Shown in pieces: positions 43,240 through 54,320 of a DNA stretch of 64,000 nucleotides. The notes beneath the pieces were generated by a model. That model saw nothing but the letters and a program-made list of their open reading frames with translations. It was not told the origin of the DNA and did not search any database. The stretch covers positions 1 through 64,000 of the forward strand of contig NZ_CAKUAT010000014.1 in the NCBI RefSeq assembly GCF_934636665.1, in the 5' to 3' direction. Within the stretch, counting starts at the first letter, position 1, and the number at the start of each line of letters is the position of its first letter. This DNA is from an uncultured Senegalimassilia sp. Lineage in GTDB: Bacteria > Actinomycetota > Coriobacteriia > Coriobacteriales > Eggerthellaceae. A program made the translations under genes and the position numbers.

Positions 43240-46200
43240 AATCGACGAAGCGTTTCAAGGCAGCGTTAGCCGCCGTGCTGGTGCTTGCGTTGTCGCCGCT
43301 GTTCGGCGGCGCGGCGTTTGCGGAAGACTCGTCGGCGACAACGTACAGCGGCAACAAGACCGCCGTCACGGACCCCTCGACCATTTGGGATTGGCAGGGG
43401 CTTGTCGAGAACGACACGTCGAGCGTCGGGCGCATCTGGACCGACAAGACCGTGTCGAACGATACGATCAGTAAGAACGACGTCACCGTATCCAAGGCGA
43501 ACGGTGCGGACTTCGTGACCGCGCTCACGGCGCTGTCGTCCACGTCGAACCTGTCCGATACGGCGACCACGCCGCTTGACATCGTGCTGGTGCTCGACGC
43601 CTCCGGGTCTATGAGCGACCCCATGGGCAGCGGCGATGACACGAAGCGCATCGACGCGCTTAAGAGCGCGGCGAACTCGTTCATCGACGAGATCGCCAAG
43701 CAGAACGCGACGGTCAAGGATGCCGCCAAGCAGCATCAGGTCTCCATCGTGAAGTTCGCTGGAAACAAGACCGACAAGGTCGGCAACGACACGTATCGCG
43801 AAGGCCAGTATTGGTACAACTACAGCCAGGTGATGAAGACGCTGGCTCCGTGCACTAACGATACGAAAAGCGCCTTCTCTTCCCAAGTGAACGCCATCCA
43901 GCCCGCCGGTGCAACGAATGCCGCCGCAGGCTTGGAGCTTGCGAAGGGTCAGACCTCCGATCGCTCCGATGCCAAGAAAGTCGTCATCTTCTTCACCGAC
44001 GGCACGCCGACGGAATATAGCGAGTTTTCCCCTGACGTCGCCTCGAGCGCCGTTGGGCACGCTAAGGAAATGAAGGACGCGGGTGCTGCGGTGTACTCCA
44101 TCGGCATCTTCCAGGGCGCCGATCCGGCAAAGAATCCCGATGGGCAGGGCGTTTCCAATGAGAATAAGTTCATGCACGCCGTGTCGAGCAACTACCCGTC
44201 TGCGACGTATTCTTACGAGAGCACGAGTTGGTGGTCGGGCGAATATATATGGAACTTCGGCGATCGTGCGAAGGGCTCCGATGGCAAAGACGCCACGTTC
44301 TACAAGAGCGCGACCAATGCCGATGAGCTGAAGCACGTGTTCGACGACATCTCCAAGGAGATCTCGAAGGGCTCCGGCTATCCCACGAAGACGAGCGAAG
44401 GCTTCGAGCACGAAACCGGCTACATCGCCTTTGACGATCAGCTGGGCGATTACATGCAGGTCACCGACCTGTCCACGCTCGTGTACAACGGAACGGTCTA
44501 CGGCTGCAAGTCCAAGACCACGGACGGAAACGTCGACACGTATCATTTCAGCGGCGACGTGCATTCCGGTCTGGCCGCTGCCGACCTGAAAGACGTCGTG
44601 ATCACCGTCACGCGTTCGGACAAACCTGCGGTGGGCGACAAGGTGCAGGTGAAGGTACCCGCGTCCTTGATCCCGCTGCGCAACTTCGTCATCGATTTGG
44701 CGAAGGACACCATGAGCGTCTCGAACACCACGCCGATCTCGGTGCTGTACTCCTCTGGCGTGAAGCCGGCAGCGCTCGATCTGCTGGAGAACCCCGATGA
44801 CGCCATGAAGGCGTATATGGCGAAGAACACCGACTCCGAAACGGGCCAGGTGAACTTCTACGCCAACAAGTGGACCGGCGAGGAAACAGGCGACGCGGTC
44901 GCCACGTTCGAGCCGGCTGTGGGTAACAGCTACTATTACTTCACGCAGGACACGCCCATCTACACCGATGAGGCATGCACTGTTCCCGCGATGTCAGTGG
45001 AGAGCGGTTCCACGTACTACTACAAGCACGATTACTACGCCATGGAGAACGGCAAGCCCGTCGCGAAGACCGAGCATGTGTCCTTCCCCGGCGGTGCCGC
45101 TGAGCAAGTCGAGGGCGCCATCGGCAAGGATTCCACGGGTGCCTGCTACTTCAAGTCTGGCACGCCGCGCTTGACCTACGTCAACGAGCTGCATAAGGTC
45201 AAGGAGGAGAATCGCACGGCAACGGCCACGGACGTGTTGAACCCGAAGTGGAGCGGCGTCGAGCAGTCTTCCGCGGAAACGCTGATCAACGCCTATCTGG
45301 GCAACAACGGCAAGCTGAGCATGGATGTGCCCGGCACGCTGACGGTGACGAAGCAGCTGGAGTTGCCCGATGGATACAACGCGGATGATTTCGCGAACGA
45401 TTCCTTCGAGTTCACCATTGCCATGCAGGATGCCGTCGGCAAGAGCTTCAACGCCGTGGTGAAAGACGCGAACGGCGAGCAGCAAGGTGATAAGTTCGTG
45501 CTGTCGTTCGGCCAGGATGGCCAGGCGAAGCGTTCCCTGAAGCCGGGCGAGACCCTGTACGTGTACGGGCTTTCCGCAGGCTGGGACTATAAGGTAAGCG
45601 AGACGCCGCGCGATGGCTTCAAGGCAGAGGCCGCTGGCGCGGAGGGCAAGATCGCTGCTGGCGAGACGAGCGCGGTAACGTATACGAACACGTACGCCGC
45701 ATCCGGCACGCTGGATGGCGAGATGTACCTTAAGGGCAAGAAGGTGCTGACCGGTCGCGAGTGGTTGGCCGATGAATTCACGTTCATCATGAGGGATGCC
45801 GATACATCCGTTGAGGCACCGATGCCGTCGCCGCCGACCGATACCCTGGGCATCAGCAAGGGTGAGACGCGCGTTGTGGTAACGAGCAAGGACACCAAGG
45901 CTGGCGAGCCGGTGGGCTTCCATTTCAAGAGCATCGACTATACGAAGCCGGGCATGTACACGTACCAGATTTGGGAATCCGATGAGCCTAGCGCCTTGAG
46001 GCCCGGCGTGAGCGCATCCCAGGCGCTGTACCAGGTCGTCGTGACGGTAACCGACAAGGACCACAACGGCAAGCTGACGGTGGAATCTGTGATGACGAAG
46101 CTGAAGAGCGACAAGGGCGCGAAATGCGAGGAGCCCATCGAGAACAATACGGTGTCGTTTGTGAACAAGTACGATCCCGATGTGGTGGAGTGGGCCCCCA

Positions 46201-49200
46201 GCGGCACGAAGACGTATACGGACACGACGGGTGAGAACCCCCTTAGGCCGGATATGTTCCACGTGATCGTTCGCACGTACAATGCCGAGGCGCCTTTGCC
46301 CGATGGCGAAGTCGTGACGGGTACCGATCTCGCTCGCGGCGAATGGCGCGGTGTTGTGACCACGGTCGAGGCGGGCGGCAACATTGCGTGGCCGCCGGCG
46401 AAGTACGAGAGCAAAGATCTTGACCCTGAGAAGCGCGCTGCCACCTTCGAGTACGAAATCCTAGAGGTGGTTAAGGTCGGCGATACATGGCTTGCTGCGA
46501 ATGACTCTCAAGCGTTCGGTTCCCGCTTGCCTGGCATGGTGTACGACTCGACGGTATGGACCGCGAAGGTCGCCATCGAGGAAGATGGCGGCAATCTTGA
46601 GCTGAAGGGTGTCGAGTACTACGGAAACGACAGCGAAGGGCTGGAGCCCAGCACTGGGTTCCTCTTCAATAACTCTTATGAGCCTAAGCCTGCTGAGCTT
46701 AAGGGCGATACGGCGATTCGCGGCACCAAGGTGCTGACCGGCCGCGATATGGCGGAAGGCGAGAAGTTCGGCTTCAAGCTGAGCGCGGCCGATGAGGCTA
46801 CGCAGAATGCTAAGCTCGCCGGCAACATCGTCATCCCGGAGGGTGCTGACGAAGCTGTGGTGAGCGGTGCGAAGGCGGGCGTTGAGACCACGTTCTCCTT
46901 CGGCGAGATGACGTTCAGCAAGCCTGGCACGTATTCGTTCGCGGTGCAGGAGAACGAGTACTGCGGCAAGGGTCTTGACGCACCAGGCGCCGCAACCGGC
47001 GGCATCGTGTTCGACCGTCATGTCCACAAGGTTACGGTCAAGGTGGCCGATAACCACAGCGGAAAGCTGATCGCCGAGGTGAGCTACGACAACGGGCCGG
47101 CGAACTTCGTGAACGAGTACAAGCAGAAGAAGCAGTTCTCCGGCATCACCGTTCAGAAGACGCTGAACGGCCGCGACATGGCAGCCGATGAGTTCTCCTT
47201 CAGCATCCATGGCGTGATGTCCGATACCGTGTCTGCGGAAGACGCTGAAGCCCGCTTGGCGAATTCCGATCTCAGCTTCACCAACGCTGCGCGTGCCGAT
47301 GGCGACGCGTGCGATATGGCGAAGATGAGCGGCGTCACGTTCACGCAGGATGATATCGGCAAGACGTTCGCGTACGAAGTGCGCGAGGTCGTGCCCGCTC
47401 CCGCCGACGCTAAACCCGGCGTCACCTATGACGGCAGCGTGCACACGCTTGAGATCACGGTGGGCATGAGCAACGATGCCGACAAGCATCTGACGCTGAC
47501 CACCAAGCTGGATGGGGAGGTCGTCGATCATCCGACCAAGCCTGCTGTGGCGTTCGGGAATAGCTATGATAAGGTCGAATCGACCAGCTACGACACCGCC
47601 ACTGCCGGTCTGAACAAGGTGCTCGAGGGCCGTAATTGGACCGATACCGACGAGTTTACGTTCGAGCTGAAGGCGCTCGATGGTGCCCCGCTTCCCGAGG
47701 GTGCTGTTGGTCCCGATGTGGCCTACGCGACGGTGACCAAGGCGATCCCCGCGGGGGCCTTCGGATTCGGCGAGATCGAGTTCGAGTTTGACATGCTGAA
47801 GGACGCGCCCGACCATAAGCGCACGTTCACTTACGAGGTGCGCGAGGTCGTGCCCGCCGACGGCCATAAGCTGCCGGGCATTCAGTACGACGATCACGTG
47901 GCCACCATGAAGGTGACGGTGTCCGACGATGGCTCCGGCAAGCTCAAGGCCTCTGCGGTTGCGGAGAACGTCACGTTCGTGAATCGCTACACCGCTGAAA
48001 TCAATTACACGGAGGCGGGCGGCCTGAACGTGGCCAAGACCCTGTTCGGCCGCGATATGGCCGAGGGGAAGTTCAAGATCAAGGTGACCCCTGGCGACGA
48101 GGCGTCGGCGTATGTGCTGGGCCTGCCGCTGGAGGGCGCTGAGATCGCCATGCCCGCAGCTGCCGATGGCGCGCCAGCCGTGAAGTCCGTGCTGGGTGAT
48201 CGGCAAGTGGTGCTAAGCCAGAGCGACGTGGGCAAGTCGTATACCTATAAGGTGGCCGAGGTTCAGGCAGCGGCCGACGGCTATACCTACGACACGACGG
48301 AGTACACGGTAACGGTAATGGTCTGGGACAACCCGGAGAAGGCCGCATTGACGGTCACCACCGAGGTGGCCGGACCTAAGGGCATCGAGACGTACGTGTA
48401 CGGCGCAGATCCGTCTCCGGACCCCGCAACGGTTTTCTTCGTTAACAAGTATGACGCCTCCACCGACAATCCGGGCGGCACTGCCGCTCAGGTGACGGCG
48501 ACCAAGGAGCTCACGGGACGTCCGCTTTCCGCCGGCGAGTTCACCTTCGCGGTGAAGTACGCAACGGGTGGGGATGACCTGCGGACGGCTAAGAACGCGG
48601 CCGACGGCACCGTGACGTTCGATGCCTTGCATTACACCACCGAGATGCTTAAGGGTCTGGTGAAGGACGGTAACGCCTCCAAGACCTCCGACAAGGGCGT
48701 CACCTCGTGGACGGTGAACTATCTGGCTTACGAGAAGACCGACGGCCTGGCCGGCCAGGGCATCACGGCGCAGACGCAGCCGATCCCGTTCGCGGTGACG
48801 GTCGTCGATAACGGCGACGGCTCGCTTACGGCAACGGCGAACCTGGACAAGGGTCTGAAGTTCGAGAACACGTACTCCACGGGCGATCCGGTGCAGGTGG
48901 GCCTGTCCGGCGTGAAGACGCTGCAGGCGGCACCCGGGCTTGAACCGGCCTCCATCGAGGATAAATTCACCTTCGCGGTGACCTCCGACGATGCGGCCGC
49001 TCCCATGCCCGAGCGCACCACCGCCAAGAACGCGGCGGACGGCAGCGTGGACTTCGGCACCATCAAGTTCACGTTGGACGACCTCAACAGCGCCCTGGGC
49101 GTGAACGACCAGACGGCCGCCGCGGACGCCGACAAGGCCGAAGCGGATGCTGCGAAGGCCGCCGACCAGGCTGCAGCACCGGCTAAGGAAACCGACGCCG

Positions 49201-50537
49201 ATGCTGCGAAGGCCGCCGATGCCGATGCATCGAAGGCTGCCGCGGACGCTGACAAGGCCGCCGCGGGTGCGGATAACGCTTCCGCCCAGGCAGCCGACGA
49301 AGGCGACAAGCCTGCTGCCTCCAACGAGGGTGACAAGCCCGCGGCAGGCGACGAGCAGGGTGCGGGTGCCGTAGCGGCTCTCGATACCGACAACGGTACG
49401 GTTGACGAGGTCGCTCCCGGCAACCAGCCGGCCGACCAGCCGGCGAACCCGGAGCCCGAGTCCGGCAAGCCCCGTTCTCACGTGTTCACCTATAAGGTGA
49501 CGGAGAGCGGTTCCGCGCCCGGCGTGATCAACGACGCCGCGGCGACCAAGACGGTCAGCTTCAAGGTGACCGACGACGGCAACGGCAAGCTGACGGTCGA
49601 GCGCCAGGGCGCCGCAGCTAACCCGGCGTTCTCCTTCACCAACACCTACACGGTGAAGCCTGCTAGCTCCAGCGTGACCGACCAGGTGACGGTGACCAAG
49701 ACGCTGACGGGCCGCGACATGGCCGCCGGCGAGTTCGCGTTCGAGTTGCTCGAGGGCGAAGATGTGGTGGCGACCGGAACTAACGCCGCCGACGGCAGCG
49801 TGGCGCTGAGCCCGGTGGAGTACACGTATCCCAACACGCATCGCTACACGTTGCACGAGGTCGGGGGCGGCGCCGTCGCCAACGGCGTGACCTATGACGG
49901 CGCGACGTACACCGTGGTCACCACGGTGAAGGACAACCGCGACGGCACGCTCAGCGTGACCCATGCGCTGGAAGGCGCGCGCGAGGCCACCTTCGCCAAC
50001 GCCTACCAGGCAGCGCCCACGACCGTGACCATCGGCGCCTCCAAGACGCTGGTGGGCAAGAACCTTCAGGACGGGCAGTTCACGTTCGTGCTGACCGCGG
50101 CCGACGGCACCGAGCTTAAGGCGAAGAACGCCGCCGATGGCAAGATCGCCTTCCCGGCGCTGACGTTCGACAAGCCCGGCACGTACGAGTTCGCGCTCAC
50201 CGAGCTCGACGATGCGCAGGCGAACGTGACGTACGACAAGCACGCGTACAAGGTGACCGTGACGGTCGTCGATGACGGGCTCGGCCACTTGAATGCAACG
50301 GTGGCAGGCGATGCCGACGTGCTCGCGTTCACGAACACGTACACCGAGCCCGCGACGCCTGTGCAGCCCACGCAGCCTGGCGGCAAGACCTTCACGCCGA
50401 GCGGGCTGGTCGGCAAGGTGCTGACGCAGACAGGCGACGACAAGCTTGCCCTGGTCCTGCCGCTTGCGGCGGTGGCCCTGGCGGGCGCGGCGTCCATCGC
50501 GGCGCTGGTCATCATGCGCCGTCGCGATAAGCGCTAG
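43236..50537 (+). CDS. Giant surface protein: VWA domain plus about eleven FctA/pilin-type isopeptide repeats
   Basis: The protein has 2,433 residues. Signal peptide 1-30 (KR-rich N-terminus, AAFAE cleavage). A VWA domain (~105-390) has MIDAS DASGS in VLVLDASGSMSD and TDG in FFTDGTPT. From ~700 to ~2,370 there are about eleven repeats beginning near K.L.GR.M...EF.F and ending near F.N.Y, the FctA/doubled-pilin-linkage pattern with Lys-Asn isopeptide bonds. The ninth repeat is split by a ~125-residue Ala/Asp/Lys/Glu low-complexity insertion (~1,950-2,075). The C-terminus has LTQTGDD, a hydrophobic helix and RRRDKR: a non-standard LPXTG-like sorting signal. GGAAGGAGG lies upstream of the ATG. 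A large adhesin or pilus backbone/tip is likely; no sortase is nearby. Confidence 0.9.
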   Translation: MKSTKRFKAALAAVLVLALSPLFGGAAFAEDSSATTYSGNKTAVTDPSTIWDWQGLVENDTSSVGRIWTDKTVSNDTISKNDVTVSKANGADFVTALTALSSTSNLSDTATTPLDIVLVLDASGSMSDPMGSGDDTKRIDALKSAANSFIDEIAKQNATVKDAAKQHQVSIVKFAGNKTDKVGNDTYREGQYWYNYSQVMKTLAPCTNDTKSAFSSQVNAIQPAGATNAAAGLELAKGQTSDRSDAKKVVIFFTDGTPTEYSEFSPDVASSAVGHAKEMKDAGAAVYSIGIFQGADPAKNPDGQGVSNENKFMHAVSSNYPSATYSYESTSWWSGEYIWNFGDRAKGSDGKDATFYKSATNADELKHVFDDISKEISKGSGYPTKTSEGFEHETGYIAFDDQLGDYMQVTDLSTLVYNGTVYGCKSKTTDGNVDTYHFSGDVHSGLAAADLKDVVITVTRSDKPAVGDKVQVKVPASLIPLRNFVIDLAKDTMSVSNTTPISVLYSSGVKPAALDLLENPDDAMKAYMAKNTDSETGQVNFYANKWTGEETGDAVATFEPAVGNSYYYFTQDTPIYTDEACTVPAMSVESGSTYYYKHDYYAMENGKPVAKTEHVSFPGGAAEQVEGAIGKDSTGACYFKSGTPRLTYVNELHKVKEENRTATATDVLNPKWSGVEQSSAETLINAYLGNNGKLSMDVPGTLTVTKQLELPDGYNADDFANDSFEFTIAMQDAVGKSFNAVVKDANGEQQGDKFVLSFGQDGQAKRSLKPGETLYVYGLSAGWDYKVSETPRDGFKAEAAGAEGKIAAGETSAVTYTNTYAASGTLDGEMYLKGKKVLTGREWLADEFTFIMRDADTSVEAPMPSPPTDTLGISKGETRVVVTSKDTKAGEPVGFHFKSIDYTKPGMYTYQIWESDEPSALRPGVSASQALYQVVVTVTDKDHNGKLTVESVMTKLKSDKGAKCEEPIENNTVSFVNKYDPDVVEWAPSGTKTYTDTTGENPLRPDMFHVIVRTYNAEAPLPDGEVVTGTDLARGEWRGVVTTVEAGGNIAWPPAKYESKDLDPEKRAATFEYEILEVVKVGDTWLAANDSQAFGSRLPGMVYDSTVWTAKVAIEEDGGNLELKGVEYYGNDSEGLEPSTGFLFNNSYEPKPAELKGDTAIRGTKVLTGRDMAEGEKFGFKLSAADEATQNAKLAGNIVIPEGADEAVVSGAKAGVETTFSFGEMTFSKPGTYSFAVQENEYCGKGLDAPGAATGGIVFDRHVHKVTVKVADNHSGKLIAEVSYDNGPANFVNEYKQKKQFSGITVQKTLNGRDMAADEFSFSIHGVMSDTVSAEDAEARLANSDLSFTNAARADGDACDMAKMSGVTFTQDDIGKTFAYEVREVVPAPADAKPGVTYDGSVHTLEITVGMSNDADKHLTLTTKLDGEVVDHPTKPAVAFGNSYDKVESTSYDTATAGLNKVLEGRNWTDTDEFTFELKALDGAPLPEGAVGPDVAYATVTKAIPAGAFGFGEIEFEFDMLKDAPDHKRTFTYEVREVVPADGHKLPGIQYDDHVATMKVTVSDDGSGKLKASAVAENVTFVNRYTAEINYTEAGGLNVAKTLFGRDMAEGKFKIKVTPGDEASAYVLGLPLEGAEIAMPAAADGAPAVKSVLGDRQVVLSQSDVGKSYTYKVAEVQAAADGYTYDTTEYTVTVMVWDNPEKAALTVTTEVAGPKGIETYVYGADPSPDPATVFFVNKYDASTDNPGGTAAQVTATKELTGRPLSAGEFTFAVKYATGGDDLRTAKNAADGTVTFDALHYTTEMLKGLVKDGNASKTSDKGVTSWTVNYLAYEKTDGLAGQGITAQTQPIPFAVTVVDNGDGSLTATANLDKGLKFENTYSTGDPVQVGLSGVKTLQAAPGLEPASIEDKFTFAVTSDDAAAPMPERTTAKNAADGSVDFGTIKFTLDDLNSALGVNDQTAAADADKAEADAAKAADQAAAPAKETDADAAKAADADASKAAADADKAAAGADNASAQAADEGDKPAASNEGDKPAAGDEQGAGAVAALDTDNGTVDEVAPGNQPADQPANPEPESGKPRSHVFTYKVTESGSAPGVINDAAATKTVSFKVTDDGNGKLTVERQGAAANPAFSFTNTYTVKPASSSVTDQVTVTKTLTGRDMAAGEFAFELLEGEDVVATGTNAADGSVALSPVEYTYPNTHRYTLHEVGGGAVANGVTYDGATYTVVTTVKDNRDGTLSVTHALEGAREATFANAYQAAPTTVTIGASKTLVGKNLQDGQFTFVLTAADGTELKAKNAADGKIAFPALTFDKPGTYEFALTELDDAQANVTYDKHAYKVTVTVVDDGLGHLNATVAGDADVLAFTNTYTEPATPVQPTQPGGKTFTPSGLVGKVLTQTGDDKLALVLPLAAVALAGAASIAALVIMRRRDKR

Positions 50538-50610
50538 CGCAGCCGAACCCGGCGAAGGCCGGATACGGAAACCCGCTGCCGCACCTGGGTAGGGCGGCGG
50601 CGGGATGCAA

Positions 50611-50643
50611 GAAGAGGGCCGGGTTGATACCCGGCCCTCTTCG
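50611..50643. terminator. Bidirectional terminator between adhesin and pxpA
   Basis: GAAGAGGGCCGGGT (50611-50624), loop TGAT, ACCCGGCCCTCTTC (50629-50642). It lies between convergent genes and can serve both, though no long T run follows on either strand. Confidence 0.7.
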
Positions 50644-50665
50644 CGTTTCGCTATGTTGTGGATTC

Positions 50666-51421
50666 CTACACGGGCTTTACCTCGATGCCGGCCTCGGTCA
50701 GCGCGGTGCGGATCTTGCCGGCGAACTCGAGCGCGTGCACGTTGTCGCCGTGGATGCAGATGGTGTCGGGCTTCACGGTGATCAGCTTGCCCGATGCGGA
50801 CTCGATGGTGCCCTCCTTCACGGCGCGCACCACGCGCGCCACGGCGAAGTCCTCGTCGGTGATGACGGCGTCAGGAAGCTTGCGCGACACCAGCAGGCCC
50901 TCGTCGGTGTAGTTGCGGTCGGCGAAGAACTCCTGCGCGGTGCGGATGCCCTCCGCCTGGCCTGCGCGGATGAGCTCGCTGTTCGCCAGGCCCACCAGCA
51001 CCAGGTCCAGGCTGGCGTCGTGCACGGCGGCGGCCACGGCGCGGGCAAGCTCCGGGTCCACGGCGGCGCGGTTGTACAGCTGGCCGTGCGGCTTGACGTG
51101 GTGCATGCGCGCGCCGGTGGCGTGGCAGAAGGCCTGCAGCGCGCCGATCTGGTACAGGATGTAGTCGTAGGCCTCGTCGGGCGACATGGCGATGTCGCGG
51201 CGGCCGAAGCCCTGCAGGTCGGGGTAGCCCGGGTGCGCGCCCACGGCCACGCCCGCATCGGCGGCAAGCTTGACGGTGCGGCGCATGACCGCCGGGTCGC
51301 CGGCGTGCATGCCGCACGCCACGTTGACGCTGGAAACCAGCGGGATGACCTGATCGTCAAGCCCGAGCGTGTATCGCCCGAAGCTTTCCCCCAGGTCGGA
51401 GTTAAGATCGATGCTCGGCAT
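50666..51421 (-). CDS. pxpA: 5-oxoprolinase subunit A (LamB/YcsF family)
   Basis: This 251-residue TIM-barrel-like protein is part of the ATP-dependent PxpABC enzyme that opens 5-oxoproline (pyroglutamate) to glutamate. Visible family signatures are DLNSDLGESFGRY at the N-terminus, SVNVACGMHAGDP, GAHPGYPDLQGFGRR and CIHGDNVHALEFA. Upstream starts are possible, but the ATG at 51421 has GGAAG at good spacing and matches the family start. It is the last gene of the operon, 125 bp after ycsI. Confidence 0.95.
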   Translation of the reverse strand: MPSIDLNSDLGESFGRYTLGLDDQVIPLVSSVNVACGMHAGDPAVMRRTVKLAADAGVAVGAHPGYPDLQGFGRRDIAMSPDEAYDYILYQIGALQAFCHATGARMHHVKPHGQLYNRAAVDPELARAVAAAVHDASLDLVLVGLANSELIRAGQAEGIRTAQEFFADRNYTDEGLLVSRKLPDAVITDEDFAVARVVRAVKEGTIESASGKLITVKPDTICIHGDNVHALEFAGKIRTALTEAGIEVKPV

Positions 51422-51545
51422 GTTCAACACTTCCATTTCCATATACATGAGCGTGCGCGGTTGCGGCATGTCGCAACCGCGCACGGCGTCGGTTCGGGTT
51501 GTTCTCCCTCGGGCAAGCCTCAGGCGAATCGGCGTGATAGCCCGG

Positions 51546-52388
51546 CTAGCCCTTCAGATCAACGTTCTTGGTGTCCGTGATCAGCATGTAGCCGGGGGCG
51601 TGCGTGATGGCGAACGGCGGCTTGCTGTTCATGACGATGGACTGCGGGGTGACGCCGCATGCCCAGAACACCGGCACCTCGCCGGGGTTGATGTCCACCG
51701 GGTCGCCGAAGTCGGGCTTGGCGATGTCCTTGATGCCGATGACGGAGGGGTCGCCGATATGCACGGGTGCGCCGTGCACCTTCGGGATGGCGCCGGAGAT
51801 CTGCACCGCCTTCACCACCTGGTCGTAGGGGATGGGGCGCATGCTGACCACCGTGTTGCCGCTCATGGAGCCGGCCGGTTCGCACGCCAGGTTGGTCAGG
51901 TACATGGACACGTTGCGGCCCTGCGTGTTGTGGCGCATCTCGATGCCCGCCTCGATGAGCTCGCTCTCGAAGCTGAACGAGCAGCCGATGATGAACGCCA
52001 CCAGGTCGTCGCGCCAGTAGTCCACCACGTCGTCGACCTCGTCCACCATGACGCCGTCCTTGTAGATGCGGTATCCGGGGAAGTCGGTGGCAACGTCGCA
52101 GTCCTTCGCGCAGATGTGCGTCATGCGCTCGCCCACCTCGGTGACCTCCAGGATGGGGCAGGGCTTGGGGTTGCGCTGCGCGAACAGCAGGAAATCATAG
52201 GCCTGCTCGCGCGGCAGGATGATCAGGTTCGCCTGCGCGTAACCCGGGCACAGGCCGCTCGTGGGAGCGGCGAACTTGCCTTCGCGGATCAGATGGCGCG
52301 CCTCGGCCGGCGTGGCGTGGAGCATCTGCTCCCACACGTCGGCGTCGACGCCTTCGGGCTTTGCAGGTACCGGCATTTCGATTCCCAT
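51546..52388 (-). CDS. ycsI: DUF1445 putative hydro-lyase (YcsI family)
   Basis: This 280-residue protein is of the YcsI/DUF1445 family, whose eukaryotic relative is part of D-glutamate cyclase; the bacterial reaction is not settled, but a role in D-glutamate/5-oxoproline conversion is attractive. Seen: GLCPGYAQANLIILP, CSFSFESELIEAG, HNTQGRNVSMYLTN, and WACGVTPQ near the C-terminus. AAGGAAG precedes the ATG. It sits between accC and pxpA, as ycsI sits with kip/ycsF genes in Bacillus. Confidence 0.92.
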   Translation of the reverse strand: MGIEMPVPAKPEGVDADVWEQMLHATPAEARHLIREGKFAAPTSGLCPGYAQANLIILPREQAYDFLLFAQRNPKPCPILEVTEVGERMTHICAKDCDVATDFPGYRIYKDGVMVDEVDDVVDYWRDDLVAFIIGCSFSFESELIEAGIEMRHNTQGRNVSMYLTNLACEPAGSMSGNTVVSMRPIPYDQVVKAVQISGAIPKVHGAPVHIGDPSVIGIKDIAKPDFGDPVDINPGEVPVFWACGVTPQSIVMNSKPPFAITHAPGYMLITDTKNVDLKG

Positions 52389-52409
52389 AACGCTTCCTTT
52401 CGTTGATCC

Positions 52410-53765
<1,356 letters not shown>

Positions 53766-53780
53766 GGGGCTCGCCTGGCC

Positions 53781-54311
53781 TTACGCGTTCGCGCTGGTGG
53801 AGATGCGGAACAGCGGCTGGTCGTACTCGACCTGCGTGCCGTTGGCGGCCAGCACCTCGGTGATGACGCCCGGCGCGGGGGCCGTGATCTCGTTCATCAT
53901 CTTCATGGCCTCGACGATGGCCAGCGTCTGGCCGGTCAGCACCTCCTGGCCAACCTTCACGAACGGGTCCTCGTCGGGGCTGGGGCCGGCGTAGAACGTG
54001 CCCACCATGGGGCTGCGGACCACGCTGGCGTCGTCGTCGCCGGCCACGGGCGCGCTTGCGGCGCCGGCCACCACGCCGGTGGCGTCCTCGCGGGCGTTGA
54101 GCAGCTGGCCGACGCGCTCGGCCATGAGGGGCAGGGTGGCGCCGGACAGCGCGCCGGCGGCGGGCTTGCGCTCGAGCTCGATCTCCACCTGGCCGTCCTT
54201 GAAGCGCAGGGCGGTCAGATCGCCCTCGTCCATGATGTTGAGAAGGTCGAGGATGTTCTCGCGGCGCTGCTTCATGGCGTCGGCGGTGCCGTTGGTTTCG
54301 TTCGTGGTCAT
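53781..54311 (-). CDS. accB: Biotin carboxyl carrier protein (AccB-like)
   Basis: This 176-residue carrier has an N-terminal helix region, an Ala/Pro linker, and the biotinyl domain (about 95-176) with the biotinylation site EAMKMMNEI. SPMVGTFYAGPSP is the usual domain start. AGGAGC lies just before the ATG. It is 9 bp after pxpC and 15 bp before accC, so it supplies carboxybiotin for this operon's chemistry. Confidence 0.95.
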   Translation of the reverse strand: MTTNETNGTADAMKQRRENILDLLNIMDEGDLTALRFKDGQVEIELERKPAAGALSGATLPLMAERVGQLLNAREDATGVVAGAASAPVAGDDDASVVRSPMVGTFYAGPSPDEDPFVKVGQEVLTGQTLAIVEAMKMMNEITAPAPGVITEVLAANGTQVEYDQPLFRISTSANA

Positions 54312-54320
54312 GGGGTGCTC

